Source: Epinephelus fuscoguttatus (lineage: Eukaryota; Chordata; Actinopteri; Perciformes; Serranidae). From it: 64,000 nt of DNA. The translations under genes were made by a program, and so were the position numbers. The notes beneath the pieces were generated by a model. The model had not been told where the DNA came from, ran no database searches, and saw nothing but the letters and a program-made list of their open reading frames with translations. Shown in pieces: positions 1 through 11,188 of the stretch. The DNA is taken from the NCBI RefSeq assembly GCF_011397635.1, contig NC_064755.1, positions 38,112,059 to 38,176,058 on the forward strand. Reading direction: 5' to 3'. The number at the start of each line of letters is the position of its first letter. Within the stretch, counting starts at the first letter, position 1.

Positions 1-694
1 TATCATGTGACATCACTGCTATGATCCCATTGGAGTATTGTCAGTCAGTGTGAATAAACAAAGTGGTGGTGGTGTTAGGCTCTCCATTGGAGAGTAACTA
101 AAGTACTCTGCTTAAGTACCATTTTAAGGTACTTGTACTTGACTTTATACTTCTACTCTGCCACATCTCAGAGCGAAATATAGTACTTTTTACTCCACTA
201 CATTTATTTGAAAGCTTTAATTTACTATTTAATTTAGGATTGAAATTAAGATTTTATGGTAAAGTTGGCTGCATTCATGTGCAGCAGTCCCTCATTATTT
301 GGTTTGTGCTGTCATTTCCCTTTATTGAATTCATCTTAGCTGGATGTCACTATTCCCCTGAGTTGACTGGAGGGTAATTCTGATCACCTGTTGTGTATGG
401 CAAGCCGTTTTAACATTTAATCGCTAAGTTTGACTATCCGGAACTACCATTATAGATATCAGCAACACCATTTTGACTAGTCGTAATGTCATTGTGACTA
501 GTATGAATTTTAATTGAAGATATCTATAACGTCATTCTGACTAGTCAAAACTGAATTACAGATATCAGCAATGATGCTACTCAAAAGCGATAGTCAACTC
601 GTCACACAGCGTAAATGACAATTGTAGATCTGTAATTCAGTTTTGACTAGTCAATAATAGTTGCAGATATCTCTAACGTCATTTTTACTAGTCA
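1..694 (+). repeat. Left copy of a ~694-bp direct duplication
   Basis: From the first base to 694 this matches 5493-6187 almost base for base. I found only a one-base indel (CAAAAGCGA versus CAAAACGA) and a two-base indel in an AA run. The copy may extend left beyond the window. It contains a fragment resembling the common fish hAT-type repeat (about 85-235, with TACTTTTTACTCCACTACAT), and from 398 the first 297 bp of the TA-flanked MITE found complete at 5890. Homology stops abruptly after an ACTAGTCA motif inside the MITE, and unrelated sequence follows. Confidence 0.93.
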
Positions 695-1259
695 GCCCCT
701 GGGGTGGTCACACCGTTGGTATCACCTAATTGATGCCTTCTTCGGCTGCCGGTGACGTCGCTCCAATAGCATCATGCCATGAAGTAAAAGCCCCCACTCT
801 CCCCACTCCAATTCGCATGCACTTTACAGAGCCACTGCGTTGCTCACACTCCAGCCGGCTGCATCCACTCACGCCGGGGAAATCACGCTGAAATACCTAC
901 ATCCATCTCCCCCTGCAAGACTGTCTGACAAAACCATGCACATACACACACTGGGAAACAATGCTCCTACAAATTCAAGAAAAGTTACATAATCAAACAC
1001 CATGTGAGAGATTCCCAAATAGCCTAGGCCAAGGAAATAGGCTGTCACATCTGTCACACCTCCTTCCAGTCAAGAGAAATCAGTCAAGAGGCCATTAGTG
1101 GAGGAAACTAAGGTACACAGCTGAGGAGGTGTGGGCTGCCATGGAGGCAAATGTTCAAGTTGGGTCCTCATCGTCCAGATTCCCAGTCTGAGTCCCCCTA
1201 ACGTAAATGGGAACTTCCCACACTCCAGAGCAGCCAGTCTGTGTGCTGAAAATACACGC

Positions 1260-1680
1260 CTTTTGCCATATGTGCGCACAGTCTATACCGCCGACGCACC
1301 GGCAGCAGCGCCCGGCGTCACACAGAGCAGCACCGGCTGCCAACAAACCAAACCCCGGCAAACAAACACTTCACTCTCACCACGTCGCTCAGTCATCCAC
1401 CGCCGCCGCCCTGCTTACCTCCGATGGTGACCCGCTCTGTCTTTCTTCCCCTTCGGCCTCCTCTTTCTGGCCTGGATGGCCATCACTGCCGGGGTGAGGT
1501 TGTGTTTATCCACAGGCATGACCGACGTCCGAGTCCGGGGAAGGGTGTAGGAGGGACGGGGAGGGAGAACAAACACACATCATTAAGGCTGTAAAGCTGG
1601 CTGGCACGGGTCATTTGGCGTCGTTTAGCGTGCCCCCGTGGGTTAGCTCCACGCGCAACTTCCGCCACCGTTCATATTAA
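1260..1680. promoter_or_regulatory. GC/CpG-rich patch, possible promoter
   Basis: The stretch is clearly richer in G, C and CG dinucleotides than its AT-rich surroundings (for example CGCCGACGCACCGG near 1290, CCGCCGCCGCC near 1400, GACGTCCGAGTCCGGGG near 1525). A CG-containing patch of this size is a common sign of a promoter, and the candidate minus-strand exon sits inside it. No TATA box or other motif was confidently assigned. Confidence 0.3.
1419..1519 (-). CDS. Possible minus-strand first coding exon, gene unknown
   Basis: In a GC-rich patch (about 1260-1680), reading the minus strand from an ATG at 1519 gives 33 codons plus two bases: MPVDKHNLTPAVMAIQ followed by a run of Lys and Arg. 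It ends at a strong donor (GGAG followed by GTAAGC, with the intron starting at 1418). A second in-frame ATG lies at 1483. The -3 base of the first ATG is G. I do not recognise the protein. No second exon is identified between here and position 1, so the gene would extend off the left edge. The evidence is only an ATG, an open frame, local GC richness and a good donor, so this could be chance. Confidence 0.22.
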
Positions 1681-1969
1681 ATACATGCAGGAGTGTGGGA
1701 GCATCGTCAAGTTACAGAAGCTGAGGGATACGCACCTTTCCTGGAGCTCATGTTTCCTCCTCTTCCCTCGGCAGCTCGGCAGGAGCGGGCAGCTCAGCGG
1801 CAGCAGCCAGTCTCTCTCCCTCTGTCTCTCAGAAACCAAAAACACACTCACCCCTCTGCCTTCAGATGACACGCGCTCCCTCTGGCGGGAGTCGCGTGCA
1901 GTCCTGCGAGGACCTGCGCCACTTTGCACTTTGCTCTTTCTTCAGTCCAGTTATCTCAAGTATTTATTT

Positions 1970-2115
1970 TAGTTTATTTCATTTTTATTTTATTTTATTT
2001 TATTTTATTCTATTTTTATTTTATTTTATGTTATTTTATTCAATTCTATTTTATTATTTATTTTATTTTATTTTATTTTATTTTATTTTGTTTTATTTTA
2101 TTTTATTTTGTTTCA
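1970..2115. repeat. (TTTTA)n microsatellite
   Basis: About 145 bp of TTTTA/TTTTATTTTG pentamers with scattered substitutions. It gives spurious Phe/Ile/Tyr-rich open frames. No gene is indicated. Confidence 0.95.
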
Positions 2116-2116
2116 T

Positions 2117-3084
2117 TTACAGTCAAAAAAAGGCATGTCATTTGTCATTTAAATACAGATTATAGTAGGGTAACATGGGGTAAAATTGCCCCTAGGATAA
2201 AGATGCCCCAACCTCTTTTATTCCTCTCCTAACCAATATATGGCACTAAGTCTGACTGTCTATGCTCTGGTGAATGATGACATTTCAACTGAATTGCTCC
2301 TTTCTTCAGATTTATTCCACCAGAACAATTATGGAGCAAACTGAAATCTGTTATTCCACTCGAGATAGGGAATTTTGGGACTTTTTTCAGTTTTGTTTGA
2401 CTTAATAATTTAATTATTTTGGCAAAATATTTATGTTACTTTTCAAAAATGAGCCTAATATTTCTTACATTTCTAAATGAGACAATTCTATCCAAAAATA
2501 TGTAAAATGCTGCAAAATTGAAAAGGCTGTATGTCTTTATGAATATCTGTGTGCCTTCATTCCTGAATGACCACTATTTTTTGCTCATTTCTGTCCTGCA
2601 GTTCACTCAGTTATATTAACAAAGTAAGGATGGAAAGATGCCTCCATTAAGAACAAAGCCAATTTACTATAAAATGAACAAAACAAAACAAAACATTTGA
2701 AAATGATTTTAGCATGTAGAGGATGATGATGTATACACCAACAAACTGTTTGGAGAAATAAATTGGTAGAGTAGATCATTTTGTTGTTATGGCACATAAT
2801 GCCCCTGAGCTACAAAATGAGCCATCTAACTAATTAAAACAAACTAAATCCCAATCCTGACCCATTAATGGATTATCTAGAAGCCCTTTAGCCTTCCCCA
2901 CAGGCTAACTGTTTTCATTTTAGTTCGTCTTCCTCTATCAAGCTCGCTAAAAATGTTGGCTAATTCTAGAAACCTAGCAATGCCAATGATTGCACACCAT
3001 TGTAACTGGGCTGGGCAGGCACAAAAAGGTCCAGGCTGAGATCAATGCAATAAATATATATATTATCCTTTAACATTTGTACCC
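2117..3084. other. No feature identified
   Basis: AT-rich unique-looking sequence after the pentamer repeat. I see no exon, recognisable repeat or long open frame with a plausible product. Confidence 0.5.
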
Positions 3085-3505
3085 AGTATAGACTCAAGTA
3101 CTCATATCCCGATGGGACACACCACCGAAAGTGGTCGAGAACAACAGGGCTAAGATCCTGTGGGACTTCAGCCTCCAGACTGACAAACAACTGCTGGCTA
3201 ACCAACCGGACATAGTGGTGGTTGACAAACACCAGAAGAGGGCAGTGGTGGTAGATGTGGCAACATCAGAAAGAAGGAACAGGAAAAGGTGGAGAATTAT
3301 CAAGGGTTGAAAGAACAGCTGGAGCAGATGTGGAAGGTCAAAGTTGGTCAAAGTCCAGATTTCAGGAACAACATCTGAGGTCTTTGTCCAGAAGTGTGCA
3401 GTCCTAGGAACAGTTAAGATACTGTGCAGAGCCCTCAAACTGCCAGGCCTCTGATAGAGGACCAGAGCTTGAGGATGATACAGATACCACCCTAAGAGGG
3501 TGAGA
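3085..3505 (+). mobile_element. LINE fragment, C-terminal endonuclease region
   Basis: Sense-strand translation gives a broken reading frame with ILWDF, a QTDKQLLANQPDIVVVDK segment, VVVDVA and VQKCAVLGT...ILCRALKLPG. The NQPDIVVVD segment looks like the PD..D core of the restriction-like endonuclease used by R4/Dong/Rex6-type LINEs. Several stops show it is dead. A related copy lies on the opposite strand at 62700-63340. The clade is from memory and not checked. Confidence 0.65.
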
Positions 3506-3580
3506 GGGTGATTTGAACATGACCCCGTTGTAATTACCAACATTATGTTTTGTTTTTGTTTTGTTTTGTTTTTTTAACTG

Positions 3581-3785
3581 TATATACTTTATTAATCCCC
3601 GAGGGGAAATTCAATTTTTCACTCTGTTTGTCAATTACACACAGGTCCGAACACACACATTTCAGGCACCTCAGCAGTGCCCAGGAGGTGAACTGGCACC
3701 TCTCCAGCTACCATTCCACGCTCCACATATTGGTCCGGACAGGGACTTGAGCAGGGGACTGAGCTACTGCCATCCCAAACTGTAA
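3581..3785 (-). mobile_element. V-type tRNA SINE fragment, reverse orientation
   Basis: Reverse complement matches parts of the SINE at 4425-4757: the tail with ATTAATCCCC (here at the left), a GAGGTGCCAGTTCACCTCC-like core and a GTAGCTCAGT-like head. It is shorter and internally deleted. Confidence 0.75.
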
Positions 3786-4424
3786 CTGTAATGTAATTGC
3801 ATATTTTTTCTCCAAAATGCCCCAATAATGCTTTACAAAATGAAATGCTAAGACCTTGCAGTTGACATGTTGTGTGACAAACAAAAGCTTAATACCACTG
3901 TACACTGACAAAACACATTATTTAGTTAAAGGCAGCAAAGAAACAGAACGTGCAGTTTAGCAGTGGCTCTAACATTCTCCTCCTCGGCGATGTTACACTT
4001 CTACACAGCATCTATGTACTGTATTCGTACAAAACTTGGTAGCAAGCCCAGGATGTTGCTTCTACACTATTTATAGTGGTAGCTGTGTGCTTTTTGTATC
4101 GCTGTCTGCAGCATGCTCTCTGCTTTATGCCATTTCATCAAGACTTATTGCAATTTTTAACACAGATTCTGATGCTGTTTGGCAACATTGCAGCTTCTTT
4201 TTTTGGATAATACTACCATTTTATCTTATCCTTTATGGTGCATGAAAGCTCCCTCACTCTTGGTTGGTATGAGGAGCAGCATTTAAGGGTCATAAATAAT
4301 CTGATATTATTGGTCCAGGTCCAATTTTGCCTGGTGCATTTATATGTTTATGGATAATATCAGTTAAGACCTCACAAAGTCTCAAAACACAAAAGATTTC
4401 ATTATCAGAGTGCCGAGGTAACGA

Positions 4425-4757
4425 GGGGCGGCAGTAGCTCAGTCCATAGGGACTTGGGTTGGGAACCGGAGGGTCGCCTGCTCGAGTCCCCATCCGGACC
4501 AAAATATGGAGCGTGGACTGGTGGCTGGAGAGGTGCCAGTTCACCTCCTGGGCACTGCCGAGGTGCCCTTGAGCAAGGCACTGAACCCCCCAACCACTCG
4601 GGGCACCTGACCAAAGGGCAGCCCCCTAACTCTGAGATCTCTCCACTTTGTGCATGTATAGGTCCTGTTTGTGCATGTGTGTGTCTTTCAGACCTGTGTG
4701 TAACTGACAAGCAAGAGTGAAAACACTGAATTTCCCCTCAGGGGGATTAATAAAGTA
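4425..4757 (+). mobile_element. V-type tRNA-derived SINE
   Basis: The head GGCGGCAGTAGCTCAGTCC resembles a tRNA with its box A (GTAGCTCAGT), and GCTCGAGTCCCC gives a box B-like element about 45 bp later. The centre carries the conserved V-SINE core (GTGCCCTTGAGCAAGGCACT). The 3' end is GGGGGATTAATAAAGTAAA. All fit a complete, fairly young fish V-SINE transcribed by RNA polymerase III. Confidence 0.85.
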
Positions 4758-5492
4758 AATCATCTTAAATTTAAACTTAAACATTTGTTGCTAGAGGTAC
4801 AATGATTATAATTCACAACATCTTACATGTTTAAAAAATAGTTCATATGTCAGGTAAAAGAAGGTATAGTAGTAACAAGGCTTTGTCCCCTCTTACTTGT
4901 GTTTTATTCCTGTATCTGCTAAAAAATAGCACTGAAATCCTTACCAGAAAATATGGTCTGACCTCCTGTAACTCCATCCTGGAGTCTGTCACTGAAAACC
5001 ATTCATTCATTCATTCATGATTATTAGTCAGCATTTTCTTTACCTGCCAAAAGGAAAACACAAACACCTGGGTCACATCAGGCTAATTAGTTGTACTTAT
5101 GATTATTTTAATTAATGTAAATAATCTTAGTCTGGCAGATTGAAACAGAACAACAGTTCCACTGTAACCCAGTCCTCTAAGCTGCTTTTGGAGGCTTCAT
5201 TGCTCTGATCCAGCTGATGGATCATCTTCTGACTGCCCAGCAGCAGTGATGGTCATCTTACTAAAGAACTGTGCCTTAAGTTTAAGTTTCTAAACTTCCT
5301 GGGATGATCCAGGATGAGGAGGCATTAAACCTGTTGTTGGGGGGTTTTTTTGTAACATAATCCTCTCTCTTTTCAGGAACTAACACGATGCGTTCAGGAG
5401 CATCTGGTTGTTAAAAGGTTTCATCAGACAGATGATCATGATGAGGTTTCTCAGCCAAGAGAGAAATGTGTAACCATCATCTAAAATTAGTT
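4758..5492. other. No feature identified
   Basis: Unique-looking sequence between the SINE and the right copy of the duplication. A short CATT repeat lies at about 5001-5020. No gene signal seen. Confidence 0.5.
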
Positions 5493-6187
5493 TATCATGT
5501 GACATCACTGCTATGATCCCATTGGAGTATTGTCAGTCAGTGTGAATAAACAAAGTGGTGGTGGTGTTAGGCTCTCCATTGGAGAGTAACTAAAGTACTC
5601 TGCTTAAGTACCATTTTAAGGTACTTGTACTTGACTTTATACTTCTACTCTGCCACATCTCAGAGCGAAATATAGTACTTTTTACTCCACTACATTTATT
5701 TGAAAGCTTTAATTTACTATTTAATTTAGGATTGAAATTAAGATTTTATGGTAAAGTTGGCTGCATTCATGTGCAGCAGTCCCTCATTATTTGGTTTGTG
5801 CTGTCATTTCCCTTTATTGAATTCATCTTAGCTGGATGTCACTATTCCCCTGAGTTGACTGGAGGGTAATTCTGATCACCTGTTGTGTATGGCAAGCCGT
5901 TTTAACATTTAATCGCTAAGTTTGACTATCCGGAACTACCATTATAGATATCAGCAACACCATTTTGACTAGTCGTAATGTCATTGTGACTAGTATGAAT
6001 TTTAATTGAAGATATCTATAACGTCATTCTGACTAGTCAAAACTGAATTACAGATATCAGCAATGATGCTACTCAAAACGATAGTCAACTCGTCACACAG
6101 CGTAAATGACAATTGTAGATCTGTAATTCAGTTTTGACTAGTCAAAATAATAGTTGCAGATATCTCTAACGTCATTTTTACTAGTCA
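5493..6187 (+). repeat. Right copy of the ~694-bp direct duplication
   Basis: Partner of 1-694 with the same order and orientation, about 4.8 kb downstream of the end of the first copy. Here the MITE continues past the breakpoint to its right terminal repeat at 6570, so this copy is likely the parental one and the left copy the truncated duplicate. Confidence 0.93.
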
Positions 6188-6570
6188 TAATTCAAGTTCA
6201 AGATATCTACACCTTCATTCTGACTATCTGAAACTTAATTCAAGACATCTAGAAAGGACCATGTAGATATCTTCAATTGGTGATAATTAAAGATATCTTG
6301 AACTTGAATTATGACTAGTCAAAATTAGATTGTAGATATTTCAAACTGGAATTAGAGATATCTCCAATTCAGTTGCAGATATCCACAACTACACTGCAGA
6401 TATCTATAATGACAAACCCCATACACATGAATGGCACAAGTAGTTTGAATCTTACTAGTCAAAACTGAATTACAGATATCTTAAATTAGAGTTTTGACTG
6501 GACACAATTATGTTGCAGATATCAGTAATGAATATCCAGTCTAGCTATTAAATGTTAAAACGGCTTGCCA
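5890..6570. mobile_element. MITE with 23-bp TIRs and TA target duplication
   Basis: The left end TGGCAAGCCGTTTTAACATT is mirrored at the right end by the reverse complement ending GGCTTGCCA, each flanked by TA (5888-5889, 6571-6572). The 681-bp element has no open frame. The TA duplication suggests a Tc1/mariner-type mobiliser. The interior is a dense array of two palindromes, GATATC (about 12) and ACTAGT, often within TGACTAGTCA (about 7), separated by 20-40 bp. A truncated copy lies at 398-694. Confidence 0.85.
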
Positions 6571-6572
6571 TA

Positions 6573-7800
6573 GTTGCGCAGGGTATGGGTCTTGACTCCT
6601 GATTAAGAACTGAGAGCAGTTTGGAGCTGGACCTCTTTCTCAGGGCTTATGAGAGGTAAGGAAATGCACACTCAGGACATTCTGATCCTTCCTCAATCAA
6701 ATGCAGGCCTCATGTTAGCAAATGTTGTCAGACAGAAACTCTGGTCTCTAGGCCTTCTTGAGAACTGAGTGCTGTCTTTTGTTGTTTGGGGGGAATTTTG
6801 TTTAACTTAAGTGGAGGAAATATTAAAGAACCCCTTAACACTACGTCACATCATCTGGGCTGTTCTTGGTGTTTTTGTGCAAAAAATGTAGCTAGCCAAA
6901 CCATCACCTAACACCTGCAGGCTTTATGTAATGATATTGTTAATTGATTTATTTTACTGAGACCCAACGTAAGCCCCATCCCCATCTTTGGTTATTATTC
7001 CAAACATATTTGTTTATTATGAAAGAGGCATTTGTTTAATATCATTGTTATGACGGCATTCCCATTGTGAAGGCTCTTGTGAGACAAGTGAACATACTTC
7101 ATTATGTGGTTCTCACTCCTCTTTCTGACTAGTATTAGGGTGTCAGCACATAAAGTCCTTGAGATCAAGTGTTTTAAGTCAGTTTTATTAACTCTCTGTG
7201 TGATCGACTCTGAATTTTCCTGTCTATTGCAGCAAATCATAGCCATGTCGCAATTTTATTTTGCATATTTTATTTAGTTTAGAAGGTCTGGTGTCCACCA
7301 GAGGGAGACAGAGACAGACAGAAGTGCTCTGAGGAGGCTCAATTTGCTGATCTGTCACTAAAGAAACAAATAAATAAAAGTAAAGACACTTAAATGACAT
7401 AATTTCATAAACAGTTTTCGTTTTATTCAAAGCTGTTGGATACATAAAACTCCTTTTCCCTCAAAAAACTTATTTTTGACAGTGTAGTTTTGACTGTATT
7501 CCATGGCCTTCTTCAGTGAATAGAACGTGTGTCATCACCTGATTTGATAATAAAACTGAAACGATGTGATTATCACAAGATTAATATACTGATCATCAAC
7601 TCTATAGTCAGTGTTTTTCATGTAATTGAGTTACAATATTTGAACTAAACATCTCAATGTGAATAACTCATCTCAGTCAGCAGAATAAAACATCAGCATT
7701 ATACCTTCCTGAAAACCATGTTAAGTCGGTGAAGGCATGCTTTATTAATATCACTTTTGCTCTGTATTTTCTTCTTCTTCAGCTCCAAAAGTGCTCTATA
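6573..7800. other. No feature identified
   Basis: Unique-looking AT-rich DNA between the MITE and the GAT-rich block. Short open frames here have no recognisable product. Confidence 0.5.
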
Positions 7801-7808
7801 CATAAAGT

Positions 7809-8530
7809 TATTACTATTATTATTATTATTATCATCATCATACGCTATGTTTGTACGTTTCATATGTTTCATATCACGACACTGACAATGATGATGGTGA
7901 TGATGATGATGACATTTTAGTGGTGATAATAATGACGATGACATGTTGATGACATGGATGATGGTGATGATGATGATGACAACAACTATAATGACGATGA
8001 CATTGATAATAAAGATGACCATGACGATGATGGTGATCATGAGAACAACTTGATAATGACAATGATGATGACAAGGTGATGATGACGAGGACAACGACTA
8101 TAATGACGAAAGTGATAATGAAGATGACAATGATGGTTATAATGAAAATGACGATGATGGTTATAATGAAGATGATGATGATGATGATGATGATGATGAC
8201 GGTGATGATGAGAACAACATGATAATGACAATGATGATGATGACAACAATGATGACGATGATGGTTATAATGAAGATGATGATGATGATGATGATGACGA
8301 TGATGATGACAACAATGATGACGATGATGGTAATGATGACGATAACGATCATGACCATGACAATGATAATGACGAAGATGAAGACGATACGGGTGGTGAT
8401 GATGATGATGATGATGATGATGACGACGATGATGATGATGATGATGATGATATTGGCATAATGATGACAGGGATGAAGATGATTGTGATGACGATGACAG
8501 CGACAACAAAGATGAACAGCGATGATGACT
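7809..8530. repeat. Imperfect (GAT/GAC)n trinucleotide block
   Basis: About 700 bp of GATGATGAC-type trinucleotides with longer imperfect sub-repeats such as GACAATGATGATGATGACAA and GGTTATAATGAAGATGATGA. The minus-strand frame reads as long His/Ser/Ile-rich proteins, which are repeat artefacts. A similar block follows at 8640-8835, and both blocks are preceded by TTTCATATCACGACA, suggesting one larger duplicated unit. Confidence 0.92.
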
Positions 8531-8639
8531 GACTGACAATGCTAATGACACTGATGACCCTACACCCTAACAGGTACACTCTGGTACCCTTACCATATAC
8601 CCTACAGCTTTTTACAAGCCATCGATATGTTACATTTTT

Positions 8640-8835
8640 GCGTTTCATATCACGACAACGGCGACAATGATGATGATGGCAACGATGATTGTGACAATGA
8701 TGGGGATGATGAGGATGACCTGAATACGACAGCAAAGACAACTGACAACAAGACGACGATGACGAGGATAATGACGGTGATGATGATAAAGACAACAGCA
8801 ACGATGACAACACAGATGATGGTGATGTGAACAAA
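8640..8835. repeat. Second GAT-rich block, diverged copy
   Basis: It starts with TTTCATATCACGACAACGG, as does the block at 7868 (TTTCATATCACGACACTG), and continues with ACGATGATGAC-type trinucleotides. More diverged, no clear array periodicity. Confidence 0.8.
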
Positions 8836-10872
8836 GATGGTCTATACACCCTACACCCTAACAGACACACACACTAACTAACTACTTGTATATACTCCAC
8901 ACTCAGGATCCAAAACCAGTCTAAAAAGTCAACATTGAGCTTTTCCAGACCTTTGATTTCTTGGAGTTGAACATGAAGTGACAGTTGCCCCTGGCTGATG
9001 CCTAGCACCTATTAAGGTATTTAAAAACCTAATCTTAACCTTTGAGCAGGACTATACACCTAACAAGGCGGGGGGAATCATCAAGATAACTTTCACCATT
9101 CCCTAACCACACACCAAACACACAACATCAGCTTCCCTGCATGCACCCGCCCCGTCAACAACAGTTGTTGGCATTGTTAGAACCTGCTTTATTCCACATG
9201 TATATCAACATCTGACACAAAAAGCCAAAGTGTTGACTGATCTGATCCTGCCACCACATCTCAGAGACAGGAGCTTGTAGACACTTGCAACTCTACCCCT
9301 CTACTGCCATGTTCTTGTGGTCTCTGAGCATGCCTGTCCTGGTCCCATGTCTCTACAACTCTACAACTTACCTTTGCTGAGAAACACCCTGGGAAAGAGT
9401 CTTTATTTTGGGGGGCTACACCTACTTCCCCTGCTCGTAGCTGCCTGAGCTTGGCACTGTTGGAAAGCCCATCCCTGAAAACCCACCACCCGGTTCAGGT
9501 TTGTTGGCCTTTAACACCTGCAGGGAAAAAGTTATCTAAGTTAAGTTACATATATCTACCATCCTCCAAAACTACTGCCCGTATTTCAACATGGTCTCAC
9601 TCTGAAGTTGTTGAAATCTGCCGCTTGGGCAATGACGTGACGATAATGTTGGGCAGCATCAGACACTGATGAAAAACCCGTCCCTTAAGGTCAGCATGAT
9701 ATGCGGCGGTCACTGTTATAGTTTGATGGCGCTCAGGGGCATCAGGGGGAAACGCCGCGGGACACTAACGAAAGTTAAGGCAACGAAAGTCTGAGAAGGG
9801 GTGGTGGATGGGTCCAACAAACACTGACTTTCACCCAAGAGAGTGGTGTTTGTGTCCTCAGATTATAAAGCCAAACCCTGTTCTTTTTGCTAAACCTACC
9901 TACGTGCGATAGTTTTTGAAGGCAATTCACAGTGTTTTACCAATGTAGTGCCTTTATTTTGAAAGAGACTGTATGTAAACTGTAAATTTCCTGTAAAAAT
10001 AAAAGTGTATTTTGAAAGAAGACAGTGCATGTTACAGGCAGAACTTGACATGGCATTCCAGAACGTCAAAAACCAACGCACCCAGGGTACCTTTCACATC
10101 GTATCTGAACATGGAAAGTCCATGAGGGGGCAGTACCAGCACTGTTGATTATTTTATTTTGTTGTAAAACTTCTATTTTATGCTGCGGTGTAGATCTAAA
10201 AACTATTGAGTAGTTTTACTCTGGACCTTGATTAAATACACTCTGTTTAATCTCATCTTTCCTACACAAATTATCCATCGCTCCCCTCCCTCCCACTCTC
10301 TATCTCTCTCTCTCATTGACAAAAAGAGCCTCAGGCTACGTTTGTCTCAGGTGTGCTGTTACCTGCCCAGATGTGTTCATTCTTCCAGGGTGGCAGCAGA
10401 AGGCAGAAGCAGGTAGGCTCACATTCATTCTCTTTCTGATACAGAATGTATTATAAATCAAAACTCATGCAGTTGGTGTTTTTTCCTGTCCTTTGACTGG
10501 AGAAGTAAAACTATTTGTGAATGACTTCATGGTGATTTATGGCGTGTGCACCGTCTTATATAAAGTTACAGTAGACTGATGATAAAGTGTCATTAAAGAG
10601 ATGACATATCGGAGGTGTTGCTCTGCACCATCCTGCAAATAATCACTAGTTTTTAACAGGAACTATTTGTATTTACTGTATATTAAATCTAACCAGGTCA
10701 GCTCAGTAGTTACTTGAGTTTTTGTGCAGTGTGAGCTGTAATGCAAATTATTTATGAGTATGCATTTGCAACAGGAGCTCTGAAGCAATCATTTTACCTG
10801 CAGCTCCTGCACACAGTAGATTCAGCTATGTCTTGTGAAGCTGTCATTCATTTCATAGTCACATATTTCCAG
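8836..10872. other. No gene identified
   Basis: About 2 kb of mixed-composition DNA with short open frames only. I could not assign any exon or repeat family. Confidence 0.45.
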
Positions 10873-11188
10873 GTGGGCGGCACAGTGGTACAGCGGTTGG
10901 CATTGTCGCCTCACAGCAAGAACGTTTCTAGTTCAAACCAGGGGTGGGGACCCTTCGGTGCAGAGTTTGTATGTTCTCCCCGTGTCAGTGTGGTTTTCTC
11001 TGGGTACTCTTGCTTCCTCCCACAGTCCAAAGACATGCAGGTTAATTGGTGACTCTAAGAAATTGCCCATAGGTGTGAATGTGAGCATGAATGGTTGTCT
11101 GTCTCCATGTGTCAGCCTTGCGATGGTCTGGCGTCCTGTTCAGGGTGTACCCCGCCTCTCACCCGGCGTCAGCTGGGATAGGCTATCA
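10873..11188 (+). mobile_element. tRNA-derived SINE, fish interspersed repeat
   Basis: Head GGGCGGCACAGTGGTACAGC with box A-like GTGGTACAGCGGTTGGC and box B-like GTTCAAACC, then the body TTCTCCCCGTGTCAGTGTGG, CACAGTCCAAAGACATGCAG, TAGGTGTGAATGTGAGC and the GTACCCCGCCTCTCACCC end. A 5'-truncated copy lies at 23279-23500. The head-to-body layout is typical of a widespread teleost SINE. I do not assign a family name. Confidence 0.75.

Noticed and set aside
7874..8551. His/Ser/Ile-rich frames (up to 225 codons) on the minus strand
   Set aside because: Direct product of the (GAT)n repeat read in reverse. Composition is not protein-like and the frame varies with each indel.
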